Positions 1-6,349 of a DNA stretch of 8,171 nucleotides are shown in pieces. Within the stretch, counting starts at the first letter, position 1. Every line of letters starts with the position of its first letter. This stretch comes from Candidatus Omnitrophota bacterium. Lineage in GTDB: Bacteria; Omnitrophota; Gorgyraeia; Duberdicusellales; 4484-171. Under the pieces are notes generated by a model. That model had not been told where the DNA came from. It was given only the letters and a program-made list of their open reading frames with translations, and did not search any database. Both the position numbers and the translations under genes were made by a program. The stretch lies in NCBI GenBank assembly GCA_014728785.1, contig WJKZ01000083.1:1-8171 (forward strand), in the 5' to 3' direction.

Positions 1-322
1 CTATTTCTTTATCGATTTCTACCATAACAACTTCGCAGGGGTCGTGTTTAAGCACTTCTCTTAAAACTCCACCGTCTCCGCCCCCTATTATTAAAATTCT
101 GCGGGGCGAGGGGTGGGCGAACATCACCGGATGCGTCAACATCTCGTGGTATATAAATTCATCTTTTTCGGTAGTCTGAATTATGCCGTCCAAAAGGAGA
201 ACTCTCCCAAAAGCTTCGGTATCATAAAAAGAACACGACTGATAGGGAGTTTTCTTTTTTGCTACGAGTTTTCCACTTAATCCAAGGCGTATGTCTTCGT
301 ATAATGTTTCGTAAAACCACAT
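1..322 (-). CDS. speE: Spermidine synthase (polyamine aminopropyltransferase), partial at window edge
   Basis: Transfers an aminopropyl group from decarboxylated S-adenosylmethionine to putrescine (or a related amine), giving spermidine in the cytoplasm. I translated it by hand from the ATG at 322-320; 107 codons are visible and the C-terminal portion lies beyond position 1. The protein opens MWFYETLYEDIRLG, typical of the family. It has the YHEMLTHP segment at about residues 63-70 and the nucleotide-binding glycine motif IIGGGDGGVLREV at about 78-90. A VEID acid motif, which normally contacts the substrate nucleoside, lies close to the window edge. The gene sits 31 nt after the stop of speD on the same strand, so the enzyme making its co-substrate is co-transcribed. 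No Shine-Dalgarno sequence precedes the ATG. The family assignment is firm. The amine preferred (putrescine, agmatine or cadaverine) cannot be judged because the catalytic aspartate region is missing. Confidence 0.93.
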   Translation of the reverse strand, partial: MWFYETLYEDIRLGLSGKLVAKKKTPYQSCSFYDTEAFGRVLLLDGIIQTTEKDEFIYHEMLTHPVMFAHPSPRRILIIGGGDGGVLREVLKHDPCEVVMVEIDKEI

Positions 323-353
323 TTTAATATGTAAGGGTATTAATTTATTGAAG

Positions 354-734
354 TTAAAATATGCCTCTCTTTACTTCCGATATCTGCAGTTTCTCTGTCT
401 TAAAACCTTCTCTGATTACAGGTATCGATTTGTAAGGGTCGACGTCACCGCACACAAATATATCTAAAGCAGCATAAGCGTATTCGGGCCATGTATGGAT
501 ACTGAAATGCGATTCCTCGATTATAGCTACTCCCGATATGCCTCCTGACGGGGAGAATTTATGAAGATCTATTTTAAGGAGAGTTACTTTGCAAGCCTTT
601 ACTGATTTTGATAATATTTCTTTTATTTTGGTGAGGGAAGTTAGATTTTTAGCATTCCAGACCTCAATGATAAGATGAACGCCAGCATAGCGGATATGTC
701 CGTTTGTGCAACAGTACTCTTTTTTTCTTTTCAT
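354..734 (-). CDS. speD: S-adenosylmethionine decarboxylase proenzyme (pyruvoyl type)
   Basis: Decarboxylates S-adenosylmethionine to supply the aminopropyl donor for SpeE. The 126-residue proenzyme shows the self-processing site EESHFSIHTWPE. Cleavage is expected between Glu74 and Ser75, with Ser75 becoming the pyruvoyl group. His80 and Cys95 (in FVCGD) match the processing and catalytic residues His68 and Cys83 of the Thermotoga maritima enzyme at a constant offset of 12. The N-terminus is therefore about 12 residues longer than in that enzyme and carries a Cys8-Cys9 pair; the C-terminal tail is shorter. No alternative in-frame start exists in the first 20 codons, so the ATG at 734 is kept although its AGG lies almost against it. 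speE follows after 31 nt. Some SpeD homologues are now known to decarboxylate arginine or ornithine instead, but pairing with speE favours the AdoMet enzyme. Confidence 0.93.
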   Translation of the reverse strand: MKRKKEYCCTNGHIRYAGVHLIIEVWNAKNLTSLTKIKEILSKSVKACKVTLLKIDLHKFSPSGGISGVAIIEESHFSIHTWPEYAYAALDIFVCGDVDPYKSIPVIREGFKTEKLQISEVKRGIF

Positions 735-781
735 TCCTTTTCTTGTATGGTTCTTCTTCTGACTTCATATTTTTAAGCTAT

Positions 782-810
782 ATCATAAAACAAATTTCGA
801 TATTTTGCAA
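782..810 (-). promoter_or_regulatory. Predicted sigma70-type promoter for speD-speE
   Basis: On the minus strand, TTGCAA (810-805) is followed after exactly 17 nt by TATGAT (787-782). The -10 matches consensus at 5 of 6 positions and the -35 at 4 of 6. The start of transcription would be near 775, giving a leader of about 40 nt before the speD ATG, too short for a riboswitch. The motifs are directly visible; their use is inferred. Confidence 0.6.
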
Positions 811-890
811 GAAATTTTTAAAAAAATATATTAGGACATTTCAGGGTATTCGAGAGACAGAAGAGGCAAAATTTAACTCTCTTAAACTGC

Positions 891-920
891 GGGTTATCCG
901 CTCCCTGCGGTAAGCTACCC
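891..920. other. Bulged inverted repeat between the two divergent promoters
   Basis: GGG (891-893), TTA (894-896) and CCGC (898-901) pair with GCGG (907-910), TAA (911-913) and CCC (918-920). This gives up to 10 base pairs with a TCCCT loop, a single unpaired T at 897 and a GCTA bulge at 914-917. It ends 10 nt upstream of the -35 element of the rightward promoter. There is no downstream T-run, so it is not an intrinsic terminator for plus-strand transcription. It could be an operator, part of an unannotated RNA, or chance. Confidence 0.35.
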
Positions 921-930
921 TATAATTTTC

Positions 931-959
931 TTGAGAAAACGGGTCTTTTCTGCTAAAAT
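931..959 (+). promoter_or_regulatory. Predicted sigma70-type promoter for tRNA-Thr and the MFS-rnf operon
   Basis: TTGAGA (931-936) and TAAAAT (954-959) are separated by exactly 17 nt, and each hexamer matches consensus at 5 of 6 positions. Transcription would start near 966, leaving about 80 nt before the mature tRNA. No other equally good pair was found closer to the tRNA or between the tRNA and the MFS gene. This is therefore the best candidate for driving the whole plus-strand cluster. Confidence 0.6.
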
Positions 960-1046
960 CTTTCAGCAGTTTTTTGGGAATAAAGAAAAAACCTTAGGGC
1001 TTCAGGCAAATAATGCCGTAGCTCGCCGTTTTTGATTAATTGGTTT

Positions 1047-1118
1047 GCCGGGGTAGCTCAGGGGCAGAGCAGGCGATTCGTAATCGTCTGGTCGAGAGTT
1101 CGAGTCTCTCCCTCGGCT
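1047..1118 (+). tRNA. tRNA-Thr (anticodon CGU)
   Basis: A full cloverleaf can be folded by eye. The acceptor stem GCCGGGG (1047-1053) pairs with CCTCGGC (1111-1117), including one G-U pair. The D stem is GCTC/GAGC with a short 7-nt loop. The anticodon stem is GGCGA/TCGTC and its loop TTCGTAA places CGT at 1079-1081, reading ACG threonine codons. The T stem is GAGAG/CTCTC with loop TTCGAGT. The discriminator base at 1118 is T (U73), as seen in threonine tRNAs of various bacteria. CCA is not encoded, so the tail must be added enzymatically. The gene ends 16 nt before the MFS start codon with no terminator, so it is probably cut out of a joint transcript. Confidence 0.95.
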
Positions 1119-1134
1119 TTATTAAAGTAGGCGG

Positions 1135-2418
1135 ATGCTTTCCAGATACTTAAAAATATTACGCGACAGGAAGTTCTCTTTGTTGTGGCTCGGTCAGATT
1201 GTTTCCCAGTTCGGAGACAGACTTACTCAAATAGCACTGGTCGGTCTGGTCTCGAAAGCTTCTATGTCTTCTTCGTCTCTGGCTTTTACAATGAGCATGG
1301 CTATAATCCCGGTCTTCCTGATCTCTCCTATTTCAGGAATCTATATTGACCGGTGGAGTAAAAGAAAAACTATGTACATCAGCGATTTTATGCGGGGAAT
1401 ATTCCTACTTCTTATTCCTTTCTTTTTTCTGAAACTTAACTCTTTAATGCCTATATATTTTTTAATTTTTCTTTCTTTCAGCGCAGGCAGATTTTTTATA
1501 CCCTCCAAAATGGCTTTCATACCCCAGGTGGTAAAAAAACCGGATATTTTTATAGCAAACTCCCTGATATCTATTACGGCTACCATTGCGGCTATACTGG
1601 GATTCGGACTTGGAGGGATAATAGTTGAGTTTTTCGGAATAACTTCGGCCTTCATACTTGATGCAGCGACTTTTTTTATTTCGGGTATTTTTATATTCCT
1701 CATACCGGTAAGGGAAAAAGGCGACTTTATCCCCACCGATATACTGGATATAGGAAAAGAGGTGGTCGATAATGTAAAGAAATCCTTCCTCAGAGAACTT
1801 AAAGAGGGTGTACATTATATATGTAACTCCCATGAGACTAAATACGCGTTTAAGATTTTCTTTTTTCTCTTTTCCTATATAGGAGGGTTGTATGTAGTTT
1901 TTATACGTTTCATTCAGGGGGTTTTATCATCAGTTACGAGTGATTTAGGTTTTGTGGTCGTATTTTTAGGCGGGGGTATTTTTTTCGGTTCACTGTTGTA
2001 CGGACGGATAGCCCATAAATTTGCAATAAGAAAAATAATAAATTTTGCTGTTTTGCTGGCTTCGTTATACCTGATATTTTTTGTCCTTACTTTGAGAGCC
2101 CACCCTTTTTCTCTCTATGCGTTTTTCCATGCTTTCGTATTAGGAATTCTGATTTCGCCGGCTTTTATCGGAATTAATGCATTAATACATAAAGAGAGCG
2201 ACGAAAGTCTTCTGGGCCGCATATTCAGCGGCCTGGAATTAATTTCCCACCTGGGGTTTCTTGTTTCTATGTTTCTTGCCTCCTTTCTTGCCGATATCTT
2301 CAACACCTTTACAATTATAGTGGCAATTGGTATAATTGGGTCTATCTTTTCCTTGTTTTTTATTTTAACCGACAGAGAACATGGTAGTAATAGAGGAACA
2401 CAAGCACCCCCAGCATAA
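1135..2418 (+). CDS. Major facilitator superfamily transporter, substrate unknown
   Basis: A 427-residue integral membrane protein with about 12 hydrophobic helices, resembling the MFS drug/siderophore exporter-like (MFS_3) branch. The N-terminus (LRDRKFSLLWLGQIVSQFGD, residues 9-28) is characteristic. The MFS loop 2-3 motif A appears as GIYIDRWSKRKTM at 68-80. A long central loop, about 192-236, carries an ELKEGVHYI segment like the D-x-x-EG-x-x-Y motif of that branch. Substrate and direction cannot be read from the sequence. The start at 1135 fits the family, but the nearest AGG (1129-1131) is only 3 nt from the ATG. The last 12 codons overlap rnfC by 38 nt in another frame, so the tail after the last helix (REHGSNRGTQAPPA) is partly dictated by the rnfC start. 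That overlap implies translational coupling with the Rnf operon. Export of a small molecule using the Rnf-generated ion gradient is possible but speculative. Confidence 0.85.
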   Translation: MLSRYLKILRDRKFSLLWLGQIVSQFGDRLTQIALVGLVSKASMSSSSLAFTMSMAIIPVFLISPISGIYIDRWSKRKTMYISDFMRGIFLLLIPFFFLKLNSLMPIYFLIFLSFSAGRFFIPSKMAFIPQVVKKPDIFIANSLISITATIAAILGFGLGGIIVEFFGITSAFILDAATFFISGIFIFLIPVREKGDFIPTDILDIGKEVVDNVKKSFLRELKEGVHYICNSHETKYAFKIFFFLFSYIGGLYVVFIRFIQGVLSSVTSDLGFVVVFLGGGIFFGSLLYGRIAHKFAIRKIINFAVLLASLYLIFFVLTLRAHPFSLYAFFHAFVLGILISPAFIGINALIHKESDESLLGRIFSGLELISHLGFLVSMFLASFLADIFNTFTIIVAIGIIGSIFSLFFILTDREHGSNRGTQAPPA

Positions 2419-3667
2419 TATAAAAAGCCAAAAATTCGATAACCCCGATAAACTTTATCTTCCTGTATCTCAACATACGGGTAAACCCGCAAGTGTCTGC
2501 ATGGAGAAAGGAGCGGAAGTAGAGGAAGGGCAATTAATAGCCCGGCAAAATGGTTACATTTCTGCCTGTATCCACGCGCCCAAAGGTTCAAAGGTTACAG
2601 ATATAACCCCCTGGTACCATCCGAATTTCGGGCGCATGGAATCTCTGGTGCTTAAATGCACAAAGGAATCAAAATCTTATAAAACCAGAAGTAATGTCGG
2701 GGGTTTATATCCGGAAGAGTTGTTGGACATCATACAAAAAAAGGGGATTGTGGGTATGGGAGGAGCTGCCTTTCCGACCCATGTGAAGCTGAAACCTCCT
2801 AAAAATATAGATACTCTTATTATAAATGGCTGTGAATGTGAACCCTACCTCTCTGCGGATTATCGCCTGATGAAGGAGAACCTGAAAGAAATATGCAAGG
2901 GAGTGGAATTGATTTGCCGGATAGTCAAACCAAAAAAAGTTATTTTTGCCTTAGAGGATAACAAGTCAGATGTTGCCAAAAAAATCAATCTCTTTTCCAG
3001 TATAAAAAAATTCAATATACCCGGTCTTGAAACCACGGTATTGAAATCAACTTATCCTCAGGGAGGAGAAAAACAGCTTATCTTTTCTACTACCCGCCGG
3101 AAAATATCCGGTGATAAACTCCCCCTGGATGTAGGCTGTATCGTCCAGAACGTCGCTACCTGCTTTGCCGTCTATGAAGCGGTATATTTAGACAAACCCC
3201 TGATTGAAAGAATGGTATCTTTTTGCGGAGACGCGCTTGAGGAGCCTAAAAACATATGGGTCCGCATAGGCACCACTCTGCAGGAATTATTTGAGAAAAA
3301 AATACTCTCTTTTGCCGGAGAACCCAAAAAGATAATCAGCGGAGGGCCAATGATGGGGGTAACACTGGATTGTCTGAATTACCCCGTATTAAAAGGAACC
3401 GGCGGATTTCTGTTCCTGAACAGAGATGCAAAAAATTATGAAGAACAACCCTGCATCAAATGCGGCAGATGTGTGGATGTATGTCCTATGAATCTGATGC
3501 CTTTAATGTATGCTAAAATGGTCAAACACGAGGAATTTGGCAGACTAAACGAGTTTTATATAAAAGATTGTATAGAATGCGGGTGTTGTGCTTATATTTG
3601 CCCCTCACGAATTCCTTTAGTACACTATGTAAAAACAGGAAAAAAATATGCCGTTGCAGATAAGTAG
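2381..3667 (+). CDS. rnfC: Rnf complex subunit RnfC (NADH-binding, FMN and two [4Fe-4S])
   Basis: Peripheral cytoplasmic subunit that holds FMN and exchanges electrons with NAD(H). The 428 residues show the expected order. An N-terminal RnfC barrel-like domain has LPVSQHTGKPA at 27-37. The complex I 51-kDa-like nucleotide/FMN domain has GIVGMGGAAFPTHVKL at 122-137, NGCECEPYLSAD at 149-160 and YPQGGEKQLI at 225-234. An SLBB-type segment has ISGGPMMG at 319-326. Two C-terminal ferredoxin motifs follow: Cys358/361/364/368 and Cys397/400/403/407. The usual GG-x-HPP start is reduced to HKHPQHNIK, and there is no later plausible start, so the ATG at 2381 inside the MFS gene is retained. The gene overlaps rnfD by 20 nt. 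The length is near the usual 430-450 and there is no long C-terminal repeat tail like that of gammaproteobacterial RsxC. Confidence 0.97.
   Translation: MVVIEEHKHPQHNIKSQKFDNPDKLYLPVSQHTGKPASVCMEKGAEVEEGQLIARQNGYISACIHAPKGSKVTDITPWYHPNFGRMESLVLKCTKESKSYKTRSNVGGLYPEELLDIIQKKGIVGMGGAAFPTHVKLKPPKNIDTLIINGCECEPYLSADYRLMKENLKEICKGVELICRIVKPKKVIFALEDNKSDVAKKINLFSSIKKFNIPGLETTVLKSTYPQGGEKQLIFSTTRRKISGDKLPLDVGCIVQNVATCFAVYEAVYLDKPLIERMVSFCGDALEEPKNIWVRIGTTLQELFEKKILSFAGEPKKIISGGPMMGVTLDCLNYPVLKGTGGFLFLNRDAKNYEEQPCIKCGRCVDVCPMNLMPLMYAKMVKHEEFGRLNEFYIKDCIECGCCAYICPSRIPLVHYVKTGKKYAVADK
3637..3640 (+). promoter_or_regulatory. Shine-Dalgarno sequence of rnfD
   Basis: AGGA lies 7 nt before the rnfD ATG, inside the end of rnfC. 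It is one of only two well-spaced ribosome binding sites in the window, and it supports the start at 3648. Confidence 0.6.
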
Positions 3668-4574
3668 TTCCCCTCACCTTAAAGCTAAAGCCGATACCCC
3701 CTTTGTGATGTTACAGGTAGTTGTGGCCCTGATACCGGCAACTGCTGCTTCAATATATTTTTTCCGCCAAAGGGCTGTCTTTTTGATTGCAGTGTGTATA
3801 TCTGTCTCCCTGCTAACCGAACATATAATCTACCGGATAAGAAGAAAACCTTCGACCCTCGGTGACTGGAGTGCTGTAGTAACGGGTCTTCTTCTGGCAC
3901 TAACCCTGCCGCCGGCAACCAAATGGTACGCAGCCATTTTGGGGACACTGTTCGCAATCCTTGTGGGTAAACATCTCTTTGGAGGTCTGGGCACAAATAT
4001 TTTTAATCCGGCCTTGATCGGCAGGGCGTTTCTTATGGCCGCATACCCTAAAATGATGACCACCTTTACAGAGCCTTTTTCGGTTGATACTGTTACCTCA
4101 GCCACCCCCTTGTCGTTACAAAAATTCAGCGCATCTTTGACCCCCTTGAAAGAATTATTTATCGGAAATGTTGCAGGAAGCCTGGGTGAGACTTCGGCTC
4201 TCTGCATTATTGCAGGCGGTTTATACCTGCTGATAAGAAAGATCGCCGACTGGCGGATACCTTTGAGCCTTTTAGGCTCGGTTATAATTGTTTCACTTAT
4301 AGCTCAGTTTCTGAACCAAGCTAATGCCTCGGTATTGTTTCACCTTTTAAGCGGAGGACTTCTTCTGGGGACTTTCTTTATGGCCACAGACCCGGTAACA
4401 ACACCCATCAGTCAAAAAGGCAGATATATTTTCGGTGCAGGCTGCGGAGTATTAATAATGGTAATCAGGTATTTCAGCGGTTTACCCGAAGGAGTTATGT
4501 ATTCGATTCTGTTTTTCAATTCTCTGACGCCGTTGATAAACCGTTATACCCCCAGGCACCCGTTTGGAAGGTAA
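3648..4574 (+). CDS. rnfD: Rnf complex membrane subunit RnfD (covalent FMN)
   Basis: Polytopic membrane subunit of the ion pump, homologous to NqrB, carrying covalently bound FMN. The 308-residue protein opens QISSSPHLKAKADTPFVML (residues 4-22), matching the family N-terminus and confirming the start. Family signatures include LGDWSAVVTGLLLALTLPP at 71-89 and GGLGTNIFNPALIGRAFL at 112-129. The flavinylation site is DTVTSATPL at 147-155, where Thr153 is the expected FMN-threonine. About nine or ten hydrophobic helices are visible. FMN attachment needs the ApbE flavin transferase, which is not encoded here. The gene overlaps rnfC by 20 nt and ends 13 nt before rnfG. Confidence 0.97.
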   Translation: MPLQISSSPHLKAKADTPFVMLQVVVALIPATAASIYFFRQRAVFLIAVCISVSLLTEHIIYRIRRKPSTLGDWSAVVTGLLLALTLPPATKWYAAILGTLFAILVGKHLFGGLGTNIFNPALIGRAFLMAAYPKMMTTFTEPFSVDTVTSATPLSLQKFSASLTPLKELFIGNVAGSLGETSALCIIAGGLYLLIRKIADWRIPLSLLGSVIIVSLIAQFLNQANASVLFHLLSGGLLLGTFFMATDPVTTPISQKGRYIFGAGCGVLIMVIRYFSGLPEGVMYSILFFNSLTPLINRYTPRHPFGR

Positions 4575-4575
4575 T

Positions 4576-4579
4576 AGGA
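4576..4579 (+). promoter_or_regulatory. Shine-Dalgarno sequence that fixes the rnfG start
   Basis: AGGA stands 8 nt before the ATG at 4588. It favours this ATG over the in-frame TTG at 4564, which overlaps the end of rnfD. The ATG at 4581 is out of frame and reaches a stop after four codons. Confidence 0.6.
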
Positions 4580-4587
4580 TATGGAAA

Positions 4588-5136
4588 ATGAATAAAAACT
4601 TTTTCAAAATAACCGGAGCTTTAAGTTTCGCCTGTGCGCTTTGCGCTTTTCTGCTCAGTTTTGTCTACGAAAGTGCCAGCCAGAGAATCAGAGAAAATGA
4701 GGAAAAAAGAATCACCTCGTCTATAGAAAAATTAGCACCCCGGGCAAAAAAAATAGAACTTTTAACTTCAGTAGAAGATATGTACCGTCTCGAAAACGAA
4801 GAAAATCAACTTGTAGGTTATGCTTTCCTGGCTAAAGGGCAGGGCTACCAGGGTAAAATTACTCTCCTGGGAGTAACCGGGCCTGATTTAAAATATTTAA
4901 TAGGCATTGAGGTTATTGAATCGGTTGAAACCCCTGGTTTAGGTTCGAAGATTAGAGGAGAAGAATTTAAAAAGCAGTTTGAAGGTTTAAATATTTCTGA
5001 TCCGCTTAGTCTGATCAAAGAAAAACCCGTAAAAGACAACCAGATAAAAGCCATAACCGGGGCAACTGTATCTTCAAAATCAGTGGTTAATATATTAAAC
5101 AAACGAATAGAGCAAGTACGTCAAAAAATAAATTAA
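4588..5136 (+). CDS. rnfG: Rnf complex subunit RnfG (covalent FMN, membrane-anchored)
   Basis: Membrane-anchored FMN-binding subunit homologous to NqrC, passing electrons on the outer side of the membrane. Starting at the ATG at 4588 the protein has 182 residues: one N-terminal transmembrane anchor (about 8-27), then the FMN-binding domain. The conserved ETPGLG motif is at 114-119. The flavinylation motif is TGATVSS at 157-163, with Thr160 the expected phosphoester-linked residue. A longer frame opens at a TTG at 4564, adding eight residues (MEGNRIWK), but the well-placed AGGA supports 4588. rnfE follows after 14 nt. As with RnfD, maturation requires an ApbE-type flavin transferase encoded elsewhere. 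Confidence 0.95.
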   Translation: MNKNFFKITGALSFACALCAFLLSFVYESASQRIRENEEKRITSSIEKLAPRAKKIELLTSVEDMYRLENEENQLVGYAFLAKGQGYQGKITLLGVTGPDLKYLIGIEVIESVETPGLGSKIRGEEFKKQFEGLNISDPLSLIKEKPVKDNQIKAITGATVSSKSVVNILNKRIEQVRQKIN

Positions 5137-5150
5137 AAATTCAAAACAAA

Positions 5151-5738
5151 ATGTACGTATTTTTGAAAGGTTTATGGAAAGAACATCCGATATTTAGACA
5201 GTTACTGGGAATGTGTCCTACCCTAGCTGTGACCAATACAGCCCGTAACGGCCTTTTTATGGGTTTAGCTGTCATTTTTGTCCTTTTTTTTGCCTCGTGT
5301 ATAGTATCGCTTATTAAAAAAATCATACCCCATGAAGTGAGGATAGCTGTCTATACCGTAATTATCGCCACGCTGGTTACTATCGTGGATATTTTTTTTA
5401 AAGCTTTTTTCCCGGACGTAAGCAGAGCGCTGGGACCTTATGTCCCCCTGATAATAGTCAACTGCATAATATTAGGCAGGTGTGAAGCGTTCGCTTCCAA
5501 AAACAGGCTCCTGCCTTCTCTTCTAGACGCTCTCGGCATGGGGGTAGGATTCTGTTGGGGGCTCTTTCTTTTGGGCTCTATTAGAGAACTGTTTGGTTCG
5601 GGTAATATCCTGGGCTTTACTATTTTTCCCGCATGCTATAATCCGCTTGTAGTAATGATATTACCAGCGGGTGCTTTTTTGGTATTGGGTTTTTTGGTAT
5701 CGGCAATGAATTGTATAGAAAACAGAAGGAAAAGATAA
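5151..5738 (+). CDS. rnfE: Rnf complex membrane subunit RnfE
   Basis: Six-helix membrane subunit, homologous to NqrD and related to RnfA in inverted topology. The two form the core of the pump. In the 195-residue protein the paired half-helix motifs are clear: LGMCPTLAVTN at 19-29 with Cys22, and IVNCIILGRCEAF at 102-114 with Cys105. In solved Rnf/NQR structures the equivalent cysteines of RnfA and RnfE together bind a membrane-embedded [2Fe-2S] cluster. The cytoplasmic start (LKGLWKEHPIF) is family-typical. The ATG at 5151 is preceded by an A-rich stretch without any Shine-Dalgarno sequence, yet the family alignment leaves little room for another start. Spacing is 14 nt after rnfG and 27 nt before rnfA. 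Confidence 0.96.
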   Translation: MYVFLKGLWKEHPIFRQLLGMCPTLAVTNTARNGLFMGLAVIFVLFFASCIVSLIKKIIPHEVRIAVYTVIIATLVTIVDIFFKAFFPDVSRALGPYVPLIIVNCIILGRCEAFASKNRLLPSLLDALGMGVGFCWGLFLLGSIRELFGSGNILGFTIFPACYNPLVVMILPAGAFLVLGFLVSAMNCIENRRKR

Positions 5739-5765
5739 CTCTTAACTGTTTATTCTTAAATCACT

Positions 5766-6347
5766 ATGAATGAATTGATCTTAATCTTCATATCAACTTT
5801 ACTCGTTAACAATCTGGTATTATCCTACTTTCTGGGAATATGCCCGTTCCTCGGGGTTTCGGGTAAAATTGAATCCTCGATAGGAATGGGAATGGCGGTT
5901 ACGTTTGTGATGACTATGGCTACAACCATTAGCTGGCTTATTTATCATCTTCTGCTTTTAAAATTCGACCTCATTTTTTTGGAGTATGTAGCTTTTATTC
6001 TGGTTATCGCATCTCTGGTCCAGATAGTAGAGATGTTCATAAGAAAATTTTCATCTTCTCTTTACCAATCCCTGGGTATATACTTACCTCTTATAACCAC
6101 TAATTGCGCGATCCTGGGTGTCGCTTTATTTATGGTTACAAAAAAGTATGAGTTTTTTGAGGCAGTAATATTTGGTTTCTCAGGCGGGTTGGGTTTTTCT
6201 CTCGTCCTTTTAATAATGGCGGGTATAAGAGAGGAGTTAAATTTCGCCGACGTTCCCGGTAACTTCAAAGGAGCTCCGATTACCTTGATCACCGCAGGTT
6301 TGCTTGCACTTATTTTTATGGGCTTTTCAGGATTAGTAAGTTCTTAG
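5766..6347 (+). CDS. rnfA: Rnf complex membrane subunit RnfA
   Basis: Six-helix membrane subunit, homologous to NqrE and partner of RnfE around the membrane [2Fe-2S] site. The 193-residue protein has the usual length. Its motifs are NNLVLSYFLGICPFLGVS at 15-32 with Cys26, and TTNCAILGVALF at 111-122 with Cys114. These are the expected iron-sulfur ligands and pair with Cys22 and Cys105 of RnfE. The stretch GLGFSLVLLIMAGIREEL (141-158) is also family-typical. No Shine-Dalgarno sequence precedes the ATG (the upstream bases end in AAATCACT). rnfB starts 2 nt after the stop, so the two genes are probably translationally coupled. Confidence 0.97.
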   Translation: MNELILIFISTLLVNNLVLSYFLGICPFLGVSGKIESSIGMGMAVTFVMTMATTISWLIYHLLLLKFDLIFLEYVAFILVIASLVQIVEMFIRKFSSSLYQSLGIYLPLITTNCAILGVALFMVTKKYEFFEAVIFGFSGGLGFSLVLLIMAGIREELNFADVPGNFKGAPITLITAGLLALIFMGFSGLVSS

Positions 6348-6349
6348 AG

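Larger units (their letters stand above)
735..1046. other. Divergent intergenic region between speD and tRNA-Thr
   Basis: These 312 bases hold no convincing gene. They contain a promoter reading left into speD (782-810), a promoter reading right toward the tRNA and the rnf operon (931-959), and a bulged hairpin between them (891-920). An open frame of 69 codons at 704-913 overlaps the start of speD on the opposite strand, is low-complexity at its N-terminus and has no homology I recognise, so it is treated as chance. The 80 nt between the right-hand promoter and the tRNA contain only minor inverted repeats, such as GGCA at 1005-1008 with TGCC at 1014-1017. I recognised no known riboswitch. 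Confidence 0.7.

Noticed and set aside
704..913. Plus-strand open frame of 69 codons in the intergenic region
   Set aside because: It overlaps the start of speD antisense, begins in a low-complexity Phe/Leu stretch, has no recognisable domain, and runs across the predicted speD promoter.
921..926. Perfect TATAAT hexamer
   Set aside because: No acceptable -35 element lies 16-18 nt upstream; the 931-959 pair is better.
950..975. Possible intrinsic terminator: CTGCT/AGCAG stem followed by six T
   Set aside because: The stem is only 5 bp with a 10-nt loop, it overlaps the predicted -10 element, and there is no upstream plus-strand gene to terminate.
1341..1833. Two antisense open frames inside the MFS gene
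   Set aside because: They are shadows of a hydrophobic coding region; no start signals or family features.
2115..2591. Antisense open frame of 158 codons across the MFS-rnfC junction
   Set aside because: It is opposite two firmly identified genes, and its translation is a mirror of their codons without a known motif.
3685..4207. Two antisense open frames inside rnfD
   Set aside because: They lie opposite strongly conserved RnfD sequence and show no domain of their own.
4564..4587. TTG as the rnfG start
   Set aside because: It would overlap rnfD and add eight atypical residues, while the ATG at 4588 has a well-spaced AGGA.
5151..6347. Reading rnfE-rnfA as Nqr (Na+-NQR) genes
   Set aside because: NqrD/E are homologous, but the presence of RnfB and RnfC with ferredoxin motifs and the absence of NqrA/NqrF identify Rnf.
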